From the NCBI RefSeq assembly GCF_027943255.1, contig NC_072893.1:93503784-93567783 (forward strand): DNA of 64,000 nucleotides. Reading direction: 5' to 3'. A program made the translations under genes and the position numbers. This DNA comes from Anastrepha obliqua (lineage: Eukaryota; Arthropoda; Insecta; Diptera; Tephritidae). Of the stretch, positions 1 through 11,260 are shown in pieces. Below the pieces are notes generated by a model that was not told where the DNA came from, searched no databases, and saw only the letters and a list, made by a program, of their open reading frames with translations. Position 1 is the first letter of the stretch. Each line of letters starts with the position of its first letter.

Positions 1-881
1 AATATAAAATTTGCAGGTGCGCTAGCAACAACGGCTACAAAAACTCAGTCAGTGTGAAATTAACACATAGCATAACAAAACATGCGAAGGCAACATAAAT
101 AAATTGAATGAAAATGGATATAGGTAGGTATGGATACATGTATAGTATGCACCAATGCACTGTCAATTGGAATGTCAAACATGACTATTTTGTTATATTT
201 AATTTTTTGCAAGTATACTCCGAAATTAAGTTATTAACAAAAAGGTTAAACTCAATTTGAGTTGCCGCCTGCTGCGACTTTTGAATCATTTTTGCTACAA
301 CATTTTAATAATATATGAATTCATATATTTGCAATTTGTTTAATTCAACATTTCCCAACTGGCATGGGCTACTGTTTATTTTCAAAGCCATGCTAATGGC
401 GCTGGTCGACAAAGTTAAGGCTTTTAGAAGCTTGTTTGATTTGTGGCCAGGGCCTAAATTAATTCAACTGGGACCAATGCCACCAAAAAGTAAATGACAA
501 AAATTTGGACAGTATTATTTGCGTAAAAACAACAATTATTTAACCAAAAATTGAGCCTAGTACATTAATTGTTTAGTGCATGCACATACGGTAGAATTTA
601 TGATCACACATATACATACCTACATCCTATGCAGTATGCATAAGCAGCTAAATCGTGTGGCTAATACAATCGCTTGAATAATTTATGCCAGTTAAACGGC
701 GGCTTCCAATGAGACTAGAAACAAATTCTCTCAAGTACGCACATGTATTAGTACGTATGTAAATTACAGTATTTGAAGTCCCGAAATTCACGAGATTTTT
801 TAAAATAACCCTGGTATTTTCGGGATTTGTAATTTCTTACGCAGTATATGGAATATACCACATAAAGCAGCACTCACTTTA
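1..881. other. AT-rich non-coding stretch
   Basis: No gene recognised. The sequence is AT-rich with scattered stops in all frames. The only structure is a short block around 779-838 rich in CCCGAAAT and CGGGATTT half-palindromes, which resembles blocks near 3478 and 46640. Confidence 0.6.
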
Positions 882-1710
882 ACTACGTGGCGCAAAAGTA
901 AGCTTGCGATGTTTTTTGGCTGTAATTTAAAAAAACACATGAAAAACTTTTATTCTTCTTGTGAATTATTTTTATTTGGTCTTTTAATTTTTTTTACATC
1001 AAGTCGAGAATATGATGTCATGTAAATGGCCGCCGCCACAGTTGATTGCCATTTGAGCCCTTTTTATGGCATTTTTCAGCACTTTGGCCAAAACTTCCGG
1101 CGATAGGTCCTCACATTCTTGACGGATATTGTCTTTAAGAGCTGCAAGAGTCTGAGGCTTGTTGACATAAACCCGCGACTTCAAAAAGCCCCACAAAAAG
1201 AAGTCTGGAGCGGTCAAATCAGGCGATCTTGCTGGCCAGTGCAAATCGCCAAAACGGGAGATTAGGCGCCCGGGAAATGCATCCTTCAGCATATCGGTTG
1301 TGGCACGTGCAGTGTGTGCCGTTGCACCGACCTGTTGTTTTTCAATCCCAATTCATCAAGTTGCGGCAAAAAGAACTCGTTGATCATTGCTCTGTAGCGC
1401 TCACCATTCACAGTAACCGTTTGGCCCACGACGTCTTCGAAGAAAAAAGGTCCGATGACTCCTCCAGCGAAAGCAGCACACCATACAGTGACTTTGAGCG
1501 GGTGTAATGGCTCTTCGTGGGTTACACGCGGATTTTCAGTGGCCCAGAAGCGTAAATTTTGCTTATTTACGTACCCGCTAAAATGGAAATGGGCCTCATC
1601 ACTCGTGATTATTTTTGATGAAAAATCATCTTCCTCTTGGTGGTGATTAAGGATGGCTTGAGCGTATGTTAGACGTGATTGGCCGTCAGCAGATAACAGC
1701 TGATTCACCT
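882..1710 (-). mobile_element. Truncated DD41D mariner-type element (copy A)
   Basis: The left end (ACTACGTGGCGCAAAAGTAA) is a decayed version of the terminal repeat of the complete copy at 40662-41908, and homology to that copy continues through the transposase gene. Similarity stops near 1710, so the promoter-proximal end and the N-terminal third of the transposase are missing. The target duplication on the left cannot be recognised. It lies 80 bp from the related element at 1793. Confidence 0.8.
999..1708 (-). pseudogene. Transposase relic, DD41D mariner type
   Basis: Two overlapping minus-strand frames (1708-1286 and 1292-999) together encode the catalytic part of an IS630/Tc1/mariner-superfamily transposase. 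The first frame carries the first catalytic block (TSDEAHFHFSGYVNKQN) and the strand-forming TVWCAAFAGGVIGPFFFED. The second carries WPARSPDLTAPDFFLWGF and the C-terminal tail GGGHLHDIIFST. In the intact relative the second and third aspartates are 41 residues apart, as in DD41D elements. Here the codon for the second aspartate reads GTC (Val) near 1334, and a deletion of about 10 bp beside it shifts the frame. The N-terminal DNA-binding domain is absent. The protein cannot be active, because a catalytic residue is lost and the gene is frameshifted and truncated. Confidence 0.85.
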
Positions 1711-1792
1711 CTTTTTTATGATATTGCTGTTTATGTGAATTTACAAGTTTTCGAAAAATTTTCGAAAAAATAATTTTTTCGAAACCAAAATA

Positions 1793-3004
1793 AAGGGTGA
1801 TTAAGCTTTAAGGGCCGGAGTTGATTTTGAATAAAATACAACTTTTTTTCTTAATTATTATCATTTCTCTTTATTATTATAATATTGGTAGGGCTCAATT
1901 ACGCATGGAAAAAAATATCGGCCCAATGACCGCCGCGACCTCGGCGGCACACCTCCATCCGATGGTTCAAATTTTCGATGACGCTGAGGTATAATTGAGG
2001 TTCTATGCCGTTAATGTGCCGAATTATCTCATCCTTTAGCTCTTGAATTGTTGCTGGCTTATTGACGTACATCTTTTCTTTCAAATAACTCCAAAGAAAG
2101 AAGTCCAACGGTGTCAAATCACATCTTGGCGGCCAATGGACATCGCGGCGACGTGAGATTATTCGGCCATCAAATTTTTCGTGCAAAAGAGCTATTGTTC
2201 GTTAGCTGTGTGACAAGTGTCACCCTCCACATCCATATCTTCCAATTCGGGCCAAAAAAAGTTCGTTATCATCTCACGATAGCGAACAAGCGAACACTAT
2301 TCACAGTAATTGCCTGACCGGTCTCATTTTGGAAAAAATACGGCCCAACGACGCCGCCGGCCCATAAACCGCACCAAACAGTCGTTCTTTGTGGGTGCAT
2401 TGGTTTTTCGGCAATCTCTCTTGGATTATCATTCGCCCAAATGCGGCAATTCTGCTTATTGACGAGTTCCCTGAGGTGAAAGTGGGCCTCATCACTGAAG
2501 ATGATTTTCTTCGAAAATTTGTCATTCACAGTTGCCATTTCCTGCCACCATTCTGACCATTGACGACGCTTGAAATGGTCAAGAGGCTTTAGTTCTTGAG
2601 TCAATTGCACCCTGTAAACGTGTAAATGCAAGTCTTTATGCATAATGTTCATCAACGACGAGCGTGAGAGGTGCAATTGTTGGGCACGACGACGAGTTGA
2701 GGTGGACGGCTCTTCACCCACACTATCGGTTTCCTCAAGTTTTTGCACAACTTTTCCGATTGTACGCACATTTGGACGATTAAATTTACCGAAAAAATCA
2801 CGATGTGTGCGATATGCATTTTGATTTGAACGCCCGTTTTCATAATAAGCCTAAATAACTTTAACGCATTGCTCGATTGTGTATCTTCCATGGTTCAAAT
2901 TGAGATAATCTAAAATTAGAAAATGTCAAATAACATGCAGAAGAAAACTTGACATTTAGGTGTGGGTCCCATTCAACATCGGCCCTTGAAATTTAACCAC
3001 CCTT
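1793..3004 (-). mobile_element. Complete 1.2-kb Tc1/mariner-superfamily element with TA duplication
   Basis: It is flanked by TA at 1791-1792 and 3005-3006. The left terminus AAGGGTGATTAAGCTTTAAG and the reverse complement of the right terminus, AAGGGTGGTTAAATTTCAAG, form imperfect inverted repeats that extend about 30 bp (next bases GGCCG in both). TA duplication plus TIR identifies the superfamily. The only cargo is the broken transposase gene. A deleted relative lies at 17351. Confidence 0.9.
1899..2891 (-). pseudogene. Transposase relic of the 1793-3004 element
   Basis: The gene reads right to left. A helix-turn-helix region is spread over shifted frames (2891-2652, then from 2769 the segment VRTIGKVVQKLEETDSV). 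It is followed by STRRRAQQLHLSRSSL, the linker RVQLTQELKPLDHFKRRQW, the first catalytic block IIFSDEAHFHLRELVNKQNC, TVWCGLWAGGVVGPYFF, and at 2186-1899 WPPRCDLTPLDFFLWSYLKE with a C-terminal GGHWADIFFHA. Between about 2190 and 2270 a small deletion removes the second catalytic block: relatives have QQDGATCHT, while here the sequence jumps to GDTCHT. There are at least two frameshifts. The block order matches the insect IS630-type family whose N-terminus resembles the DUF4817 domain. The name is from motif reading; the element is dead. Confidence 0.87.
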
Positions 3005-3006
3005 TA

Positions 3007-4682
3007 GTAGGAAAATTCGCCCCAAAATTAATTTTTTTTTTTTAGCATTTTATTCCACCGATTGAGAAGCCCTGCTGCAACCTTCCTGGAAGAATTGGTT
3101 CCTGGAAGAAATTAAAAAAAAAGGAAAACTTTATTATTTTAATGTAAAAAATTAACGGTATGCCAATATTGAAAAAAATAATTCACTTCTTCATTTTAAA
3201 TAATTTTAATGAAAATATATTTATATTTTGCTACTTTGTCAGTTTTTTGCGTCAATATTTTTTCGACTTTACAGAAGTACTTTATCAGATATGTACAAGC
3301 TAATGTATTATTAATGGAAAATAAATTTAACAATGGTCTTTTGTTTTGTTACTTGTGAAATTATTTTAATATTAAGTAAAAAGTGTATTTAAAATATGGT
3401 ATAAATAAATATATGGCAGGAGAGCATATCAAACAAGGTTTATGCATTTTGCACATTTGTTGCAAAATAATTATTAATCTGGGGATCACGAAATTTTAAT
3501 AACGAGATCTCGAAAACCCCGGGATTGCAATAATCGGGAAAGTCTACATCCGTAACAGATGCACATGGATTTATGTGCACATTTCACATAACATGAAAAT
3601 ATAATATAACATATTACCATAATGCATACATTTGTTGGTCGTTGCTGTTGTTTTGGTTGATTTTTCAGAATTACATTTTTCCGCCAGTACTTAAATATGC
3701 ACTAATAAAATATTTAAATAAACTTATTACTAAAAATACTGTAGCATCAGATAATTTGCAATTTCCAAGCACAAAACATATATGTATGTATGTATATATA
3801 CATACATATGCGCATCTGTATGTACCTTTATTGGTTGTATAATATAATAAATACAGTATACATTTAAATAAAACTCGGCTCTATTCAGAATTTATGTAAT
3901 TGCCCGCATACTATGTCTAATTGACCGTTAAATTTACCGTTGAATTATTAGTGGTTACATCGTTTTTGCAAATCTACTTTCCAACAGACCGAACAATTGT
4001 ATATCTTTATTGAAATGTGCTTATACTCACATAAACATATATACTAGTATTATTTCTTTTCAGGTATTTCAAATCTAATAAACATATATTGTATTCATGT
4101 ACTGCTATGCGAAAAATTAAATTAGGCTGTGCAATGTGCGTGAGTGCTCTCGTCAGCGAAGTTTCAGTTCAATTTGACTTCAACTTTCATTGTGACATTC
4201 ATACAAAATTTCCAAGTAACCAATATATTTTGCAATATTACCTCAACTTGGTTCGATGCACAATTTAAAACTATTTTGGTCAACTGCTTGTTTGGGTAGA
4301 ATACTTGAGCTGAAAACTTATATCAGCTCTTCAGTAGTATCAGTAGTCAAACATACTATCAAAAAGCGCCCAGAGAGTTGAGTTCGTACGAGCTTTGTGA
4401 GCGCTGATCCATGTCTAAATACATAGCACTAGAAAAATGTTTGTTACATGGTTTTTGGCAAATATGTATATCAAAGGAAATTAATAAATGTTTACCAAAA
4501 CTTTTCTTTACATTTGTTTAGTCATTGGAGGACTACCAATCGTAAATCAACTCTTTCGAAATTGCTAAAATTTATGTTCAATCAATGATACGAGCAGCCT
4601 GGCCACTAATCGATTGCAGTGCACAATGGCAAATTACAAAAGTGCGAGGGCACACGTCAAAATCTCAATATTTCTATGTCTT
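3007..4682. other. AT-rich non-coding stretch
   Basis: No gene recognised. At 3478-3556 there is a block of self-complementary half-sites (GAGATCTCG, CCCCGGGATTG) related to blocks at 779 and 46640. At 3781-3812 there is an imperfect TATG/TATA microsatellite. The rest is AT-rich sequence with no frame I can assign. Confidence 0.55.
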
Positions 4683-5100
4683 AAGGGGGGGGGTAGGGTC
4701 ACTAAATCGAAATTTTTTTTCTTCACTCATCTTATAGTAAATCATTTCAAGAATGTTGTGTCAAAATTTTAAGTGGATCGGAGCAGAACTCTCAAAGTTA
4801 TAGCCTTTGTAGGCACTCTACCTCAAATGCGGAGCATCGATAATTTCTCAGAGTCATTTTTTCAAACGCGTTTTTCCCGAAACGACTTCTTAAAAGTCGG
4901 TGCCAATCACAACTCCGAAACTATTCAACCGATTCTTTTCAAATTTGGCACACGTTTTCTAAATCAAAAATACCTCCCCCCTACACTGTTTTTTTTTATT
5001 TTTTTTTTAAGGTTGTTTTTCACTTACAAATATGGCGAAATTTTTCGCCAAAAATGCTCGTTTTACGTTTTTTTGCCACCAAAACTACAAAAATGACAAA
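4683..5100. repeat. Near-end fragment of a TTAA-flanked repeat family
   Basis: It begins TTAAGGGGGGGGGTAGGG. About 177 bp in is CAAACGCGTTTTTCCCGAAA, followed by a stretch ending CAACCGATTCTTTTCAAATT. The same blocks in the same order and at nearly the same spacing occur in the complete copy at 28964-29691. No matching right terminus is visible, so the far end is lost or decayed. Any open frame across this piece is incidental. Confidence 0.65.
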
Positions 5101-5953
5101 AAAAAAATTTTATTAATGTAAGGGGGAGCATTACGTCATACTTTAACCGAAAAATTCGACTTTTTTAGTTTCAGATGATTCTACGACGAATGCCGATTGG
5201 CACCACAGAGCACCTCTCGAAAAACATATCTCCAAAAAAACTTTGTCATGGGCTTATTTGTCAATATTTTATTATTAATATTTTTTAAAAACTTATTGAA
5301 AAGATGTACAATAACATGCAACTGATTTTATTAAACTATCTTAAACCATATTTCTGTAAAAAATTCAAAAAAAAGTGTTTTTTTCTTAGCGCTGAAAAAA
5401 CTGGATAAAGTAAATATTTTACTGCAGAATTATTCTAGCAGAAAATATTCGATGTGGCTGAAAAGGTATTATAAACTTCAAATTCATGATCCCGACGGAG
5501 AATGAAGAACTTGCAATTAATAAATAAACTTGTTGCCCAAAATAGCCTGAGGGTGATAAATTTGCATTAAGATTCAGCGCAAAATAGCTGGCCCACATTG
5601 TGAGTTTACACTATTTATTTTGTAATAAAACACGACCACAAAATTTTAAATGTATTCAGTTTTAATAATTTATTTGATGGATTTCAGTGTTTCCATACAT
5701 CAGGAAATTCTAAATAGGCAGTTGAAATTTCATCTCCATAAGTCAAGATTCGTGCGAGTTATGAGTCTGGCCAACGAAGTGTGGAAAAATGAAGCTTTGA
5801 GAAAAACGCATTTAAAGTTATCGGTATGCATTTTACTGAAAGGAGTTGCACCAACATACAAGATAGAAGTAAGAGCTTGAGAATTTAGAATGATCATACA
5901 AAAGAGAAATATTGTGAGAATGACTTTTTTATTACAATCTTGTAGATAATTTC
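5101..5953. other. AT-rich non-coding stretch
   Basis: No gene recognised. It may contain decayed remains of the preceding repeat. A 76-residue frame at 5650-5880 has no recognisable domain. Confidence 0.5.
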
Positions 5954-6290
5954 ATGGGATTTACAGCGCTCGCCATTCATCATAACGGCAATTCCTTCCA
6001 TCTTTCGATAACAATCATTCAGTTTGTTGACGAGATGAAATACCTCGGTTTTATCTTCGATGCCTCTCTTTTATTCAGTAACCACATCAATTTTATCATA
6101 TCTAAATCATATGCTACGTTGGGCTTTATTCGTCAAAATAGTTCTAATTTCACATATCGCTACACTCTGAAATTACTCTACACATCTTTTGTTCGCGCAA
6201 AGCTTGAAAATGCTGAATTCATCTGGAGACCCCATCACCACATCATAAATTTGCTATTGTTAGAATAAAATGTATTCAAAAGGTTTTTCG
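5954..6290 (+). pseudogene. LINE reverse-transcriptase tail fragment (Jockey/CR1-like)
   Basis: The frame at 5954-6268 encodes the region just after the reverse-transcriptase core of non-LTR retrotransposons. The visible blocks are VDEMKYLGFIFDASLLFSNH, YATLGFIRQNSSNF, LKLLYTSFVRAKLENAEFIW and, past a stop at about 6268, RIKCIQKVF. In Jockey/CR1-type elements these correspond to the segment with KDLGVxFD, LGFI, LYxSLVRxxLEY and VQKxFLR. The core with the YxDD motif is missing and no 3' tail is present, so this is an internal scrap. The same sequence at roughly 95% identity recurs at 10400, where it continues into a 3' UTR. Function is lost. Confidence 0.75.
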
Positions 6291-6460
6291 ATAGCAATAA
6301 AAATTGCTGGTGGTCTATGAACTTCGCGAAGGAATTTTCTTTTTTTTTAATGTGATATTCCACAATTTGGAAGCGTCGTTCTGGTGTCAAATGATTCATG
6401 ATGACTTGCCAAACCTCTCTGAACAGAAATGTCAACATAATTTGCCATTTTCAGCTGTCA
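6291..6460 (-). pseudogene. Possible N-terminal scrap of an IS630-type transposase
   Basis: On the minus strand the segment NHLTPERRFQIVEYHIKK resembles the start of the DUF4817-like DNA-binding region of insect Tc1/mariner-superfamily transposases, where LTPEQRLQIVEFYY-type text is common. Nothing catalytic follows and no terminal repeat can be placed. The call rests on about 18 residues and could be chance. Confidence 0.35.
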
Positions 6461-6469
6461 CACTATAGT

Positions 6470-9310
6470 TATTGATATCTACTTATACTATATAGCTAAA
6501 AACACCCGATACCTAGAAATTTTTCTTACCTTAATCCTTTGAGTATGTCACTTTTATTTATTCAGCTTAGCCTCTACAAAAATTATTGTGTGTTTTTGAT
6601 ATATCCAATACCTTCATACTTTGCTTAAGCACATCTGCAAAATTACTAGCTTGCCACTCGTTTGGGAAACTTTAAAATATTTTAATAAATCATTAATGAA
6701 AATAGTTTACATTTATAGTTTTAGCAAACCCAACGATATAAAAACTAATTTAAGCGCACAACTAACCGACGGCCACACAGGAGTGGTGCATAAAAACACA
6801 CACACATATGCATATTTTTCTAGGTAGCAATAATACACATAAAAATTCTATGAAATTTTCATTAAACGCTTTTACTGCAATCTCTTGCAAAGTTTATCGC
6901 TTTCTTGTATTTTTAAGCTTAAACTAACAGTAACCGCATTTTTATTGTACGCCGCACTTAATTGTGCTTAAATTTGCGTAAAGAAGTGTAGTACTCAAAT
7001 CTCCGTCCCTCTTGGCTGCAGCTCATGCGAGTAGCTGCCAGCTCTTGAAAAATGTTAACACAGTTGGAGAGCAACACAAATTTTCGCACCACGAAATTTT
7101 TGTATTTTTTGCAAAACGCAAAGAAAATTACAAAAAAGTCTACTGAATAGAATAATAGAAACTCCGCTGAAAATTTATGAGTTTTTGTTGTACGCTGCAC
7201 AATAAAGTTCTAAGCCAAAAGTAACTTAGTGTGGAACGTTGATGACAGCGGTCCCGTTGATTTATGTATGTGTACGTATGTATGAGTGTATTTATTTTCA
7301 AACGCACAAAAAGATTCAAACACTGTTTTTTGCTTAACGGTATAAGGTATTGTTAAGCCACGCGTGTTGAAAATAGCTTCTAATGAATTGCAGGAATAAT
7401 TAAATTTAATTAAATTAAATGTAAATACTGATGACTGCGTACTATTACCTTCAGCTATGAGCGGCTATTTAATGGCGCGAATGGGTGAATTTCGCTAAAA
7501 TAAATAATACAAGTTTTGGTGGAAGGGTTTCGAAGGTGCGTAAGCCAAGAAGTATCTCGATTTCACAGAAACAACATTTTATGGCACAGGAAAACAAGAA
7601 AGTAAGAAGCATTCAAAGACATCTGTTGCTGTTGCCGCTATGCGAGATTTATTTGGGAAACTTTTTTGCTGGAAAAAATTCAGAAATTTATGTGTGCGTT
7701 ATCTTGAAATTATTTGCGCTGAAATATACATACATACGTACACACATTGATGCATAAATGAATTAGGAGACAAAAATCGCTGCTTTTTGTCAACAGACCA
7801 GCAACTAGAAAACGGCGATTAAGTTTTTGTCTCCCTCGCGCTTCTGAAAGCCCGAACACATTTACCAGCCGGCCAGACAATGATTTATTTTACAATACGA
7901 ACCGCACTGCCTTTCGAATTTTTTTAGTTAAATATTTAATAATTCCAATTTTAAACGCAGGAAACTCAAAAATTCACACCGCCATAAATCATCACTCGAA
8001 TAGGCTTAAAATATTAAATTTATACAATACTTCGAGTATTGTAGGTCTGAGCTGGTATATAAAATAATTTTTTCCACGTCACCTGTTCGTATTAATTTTA
8101 AAGCAAATTGCTTTACTTTGTTATGGCTGTTAAAATTCTTCAGCATAATATGTATTTAAAATGGATAGCAGCATGCGGAATATTACAAGTCCTCGCTCTT
8201 CAATTTTAATTATTTCTTTATCCATTGACAGCGCACAAAATTGTTCCATTCAACGATCAGCAAGTCGATACTACATTTAATAATAAATACAATAAAGGAA
8301 TGGGAAGAAAAAAACATTTAAAAATTCCCATATTATATGCCAAGGTTTTTACATAATTAAATGAAATAATAAGTCTCATAATACAATGCCAATGAGTGCC
8401 AAACAAAGGATTCAAGATCTTATAAGCCCACTATCGCCAGATGAATTAAATTTTTCTCCTTTGCATACATACGAGTACGTGCAGTAACTGCTTGTATGTC
8501 ATGACATACGCCTCTTTCTCATTTTTGGCTTGTTTTCGCACAGTTATTTTAAAACTTTTTATTTGAATCGAATTATTTTGAATATTTATAGTACAATGGT
8601 TGCCTAACTATTCAAAAGGTCCTCCCTTTGTTCTACTTTAAAAGCGTCTACTCTAAACGCTTGGCTACTCAAATATTTATATGACTGAAACTGCGTCCTA
8701 GTTGCCAGGTTCAAGATTAGGTTTGAGTGTCCGGGCGAACATGAAGAATCTCATATTCCCAATTGGAGGCATAGTTTTTAATTTAAATGCCATTTGCGGG
8801 AATCAGGAAGAACCACTCCTCTCTAACCAGGATAATCTCTATAATCTGGATAATGTTTTGGTTAAATCATTTATAATCCCAGATAAAATTATGGAGGCCT
8901 TTGTTACTTGTACTCGCATTTATATTTTCTCTGTCAATCTAGCGAACGAGGCGAACCCTGTTTGAATTACTCTATTGAGCTTATATTTTTATATTAGCGG
9001 TCGCATCACTGGATGCAAGTTTTCAAATTGTAAATGCAATAATTATTCGAGTCAATAAAACAAAGCTAGCAAGCAAGTGTGGCCCCAATCATTTGAAGCG
9101 CTTTAGCTCTTTTCTCGAATGCCAAAAAGTGACGTCGTTGGAGTTAACTATGTTTTCGATTTTCACAAAAACGGGCGACTAGCTTGAAGAAAAATTAAAA
9201 ATACACGGGACAAACATGCCAAGTGCATCCGTATATAAACTTAAGCGATTCGATTTTCGTGGAAATAGGTGAAGATGCTCAACTATACAGTAGCATATGT
9301 TGTGCAAAAG
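6470..9310. other. Non-coding stretch without recognised features
   Basis: I see no gene, TIR pair or long repeat here. Frames at 6958-7200, 7485-7757 and 8702-8965 are short, start and stop at random, and show no domain. Small microsatellite-like patches (TATG, CACA) occur around 6800 and 7265. Confidence 0.5.
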
Positions 9311-9665
9311 AGATATTGGGGGGTTGTGGAGATACAGTTTAACCGCTGTTTCTTCTTTTTAGCAAATATTTTATTTAAGTTCTAAGTCAAATAATTTTGG
9401 GTTTAAGAGAAAACAAGATAAATATTTCCTATCGTTTTTTTCCGCATTTTCCGATAAAAAAGGGGTAAAAACGATTCGAGCAATTTTTTTTATCAAGATA
9501 TTGGGGGGTTGTGGAGATACAGTTTAACCGCTGTTCCTTCTTTTTAGCAAATTTTTTTTTTAATTCTATTTTCGGTTTAAGAGAAAACAAGATAAATGTT
9601 TCCTGTAGTTTTTTCCACATTTTCGATAAAAAAGCGGTAAAAACGATTCGAGCAATTTTTTTGAT
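9311..9665 (+). repeat. Two-unit tandem duplication, about 185-bp unit
   Basis: Unit 1 (9311-9495) and unit 2 (9496-9665) both begin AGATATTGGGGGGTTGTGGA and both end with AACGATTCGAGCAATTTTTT. Between them lie the same blocks (CCGCTGTT, CTTTTTAGCAAAT, AGAGAAAACAAGATAAAT) with small indels in the A/T tracts. This is a head-to-tail local duplication, with no coding content and no recognised mobile origin. Confidence 0.9.
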
Positions 9666-9669
9666 AAAA

Positions 9670-10399
9670 TTTCTTCATTTTTGATTTTTTTAAGAATGCT
9701 TGTTATGATTTTCATCATGATTCATTCGTGTTTTAAGAAACTCTACGGACTTAGTTCTCTGCTTATTTCTTGTACAAGCGCTGTGCTGGACTTGAGCGCT
9801 ACCTCAAGGGTACAATTCTCTGATAAAAAGGTACTGTGGTGTTGTTTAGTGGAAAATGTTATTGGAACTATCTATAATTTTTCTAATGACCTTGATTTAT
9901 GTGCCAATAATCAGATACCTTTCGTAGTTCGCCGTATCGAGCTTAAATGGGATATGTAAAATATAAATATCTTTGGAATAGAAGCAGCTCGTATGCATTT
10001 GAAATGAATTTGTTATCGTAATACTCCGATACTAACAGTGATATGGTTGTGACAATGAAAAGTAGGGTTTCTATATATTGTAATATAATATTTTTCAATA
10101 TAATCCCACATAAGAATGAGGCATTGCCTTATGCTGGTAAAAGCTACTGAACAATATTTTTTTAGTTAATGAAATAGGCAGCTGTTTTTCGTTTTTTACT
10201 TTTTTTTTTTCGTTTTTATTTCACGCGGACGACCTAAGAGTTTTACCTTCGATTAAAAGTTCTGAAGATGCTTCAAGGGTTCAATTAGAGATCAAGATCA
10301 ATAGATTGTACTGATGTTGTTGTTGATTGCACCTATATCTCAATATCAATAAGTGTTATGACGTTGCGTTCTCCAAAATAAGTACTGTATTCCTGGTAC
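9670..10399. other. Non-coding stretch
   Basis: No gene recognised. A 92-residue frame at 9681-9959 shows no domain that I know. Confidence 0.5.
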
Positions 10400-11002
10400 G
10401 CCCATTCATTTTGTTGACAAGATGAAAGACCTCGGTTTTATCTTCGATGCCTCTTTTTTATCAGTAAATTCTATGCTACGTTGGGCTTTATTCGTCAAAA
10501 TAGTTCTAATTTCACATATCGCCACACTCTGAAATTACTCCACACATCTTTTGTTCGTGCAAAGCTTGAAAATGCTGAATTCATCTGGAGACCCCATCAC
10601 CACATCATACATTTGCTATTGTTAGAATAAAATGCATTCAAAAGGTTTTACTTAAATATGCCCTTGCTTCCCTAAATTTCTCCACTCCCTTCCTTCGATA
10701 CAATTGCCGCCTCCTTTTGATTAACCTTAGGTCCCTCGAAAGCAGAAGAATTATTCTTTCCTTATCTTTTGGGCATGGCCTGGTAAGTGGTGCATTCTAT
10801 TAGCTATTTAATTTCTTACGTTCATGTCGAGTAGTCAACGTGATTACCAATGGTACTTTTCCAGATTTTTCATTTTTCAAGGACCTGTTTTCTAAATTAT
10901 TGAATTGAAATTTATTTTAATGCTTTCTGCACTTTAGTTCTAAGTTATAGTTTTAGTCAGTAAGAAAATTAGTAGTTTAGTGACTTTTTTGAAATAAATA
11001 AA
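10400..11002 (+). mobile_element. 3' end of a Jockey/CR1-like LINE
   Basis: The first 240 bp repeat the fragment at 5954-6290 (blocks LGFIRQNSSNF and SFVRAKLENAEFIW), with a short deletion near 10460. Coding continues past RIKCIQKVLLKYALASLNFS to LLINLRSLESRRIILSLSFG and a stop near 10800. About 200 bp of 3' UTR follows, ending in GAAATAAATAAATTG, a plausible A-rich LINE tail. The reading frame is broken, and the 5' part and the catalytic core are missing. Confidence 0.72.
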
Positions 11003-11260
11003 TTGTTTTTCATACGGCTGGCTTTATCTTATTGTAATCTGAGGAAATGTGGCCCGTTAATCCTTTTTCAATTGTCAATAACCGAGAGCCACTTTCCTCG
11101 CAACTCATCATTTACAATTCTGCCATCATCGCTACTTGTCGAGCGGTGTGAGCATTCGCAGTACCCAACGCGCCATAATTTTTTCCATGTGCAAATATTC
11201 GTGTAAGATCTCTATAATTCGTTTTTTGCTAATACCTTATATATAAATGTATATACAGTA

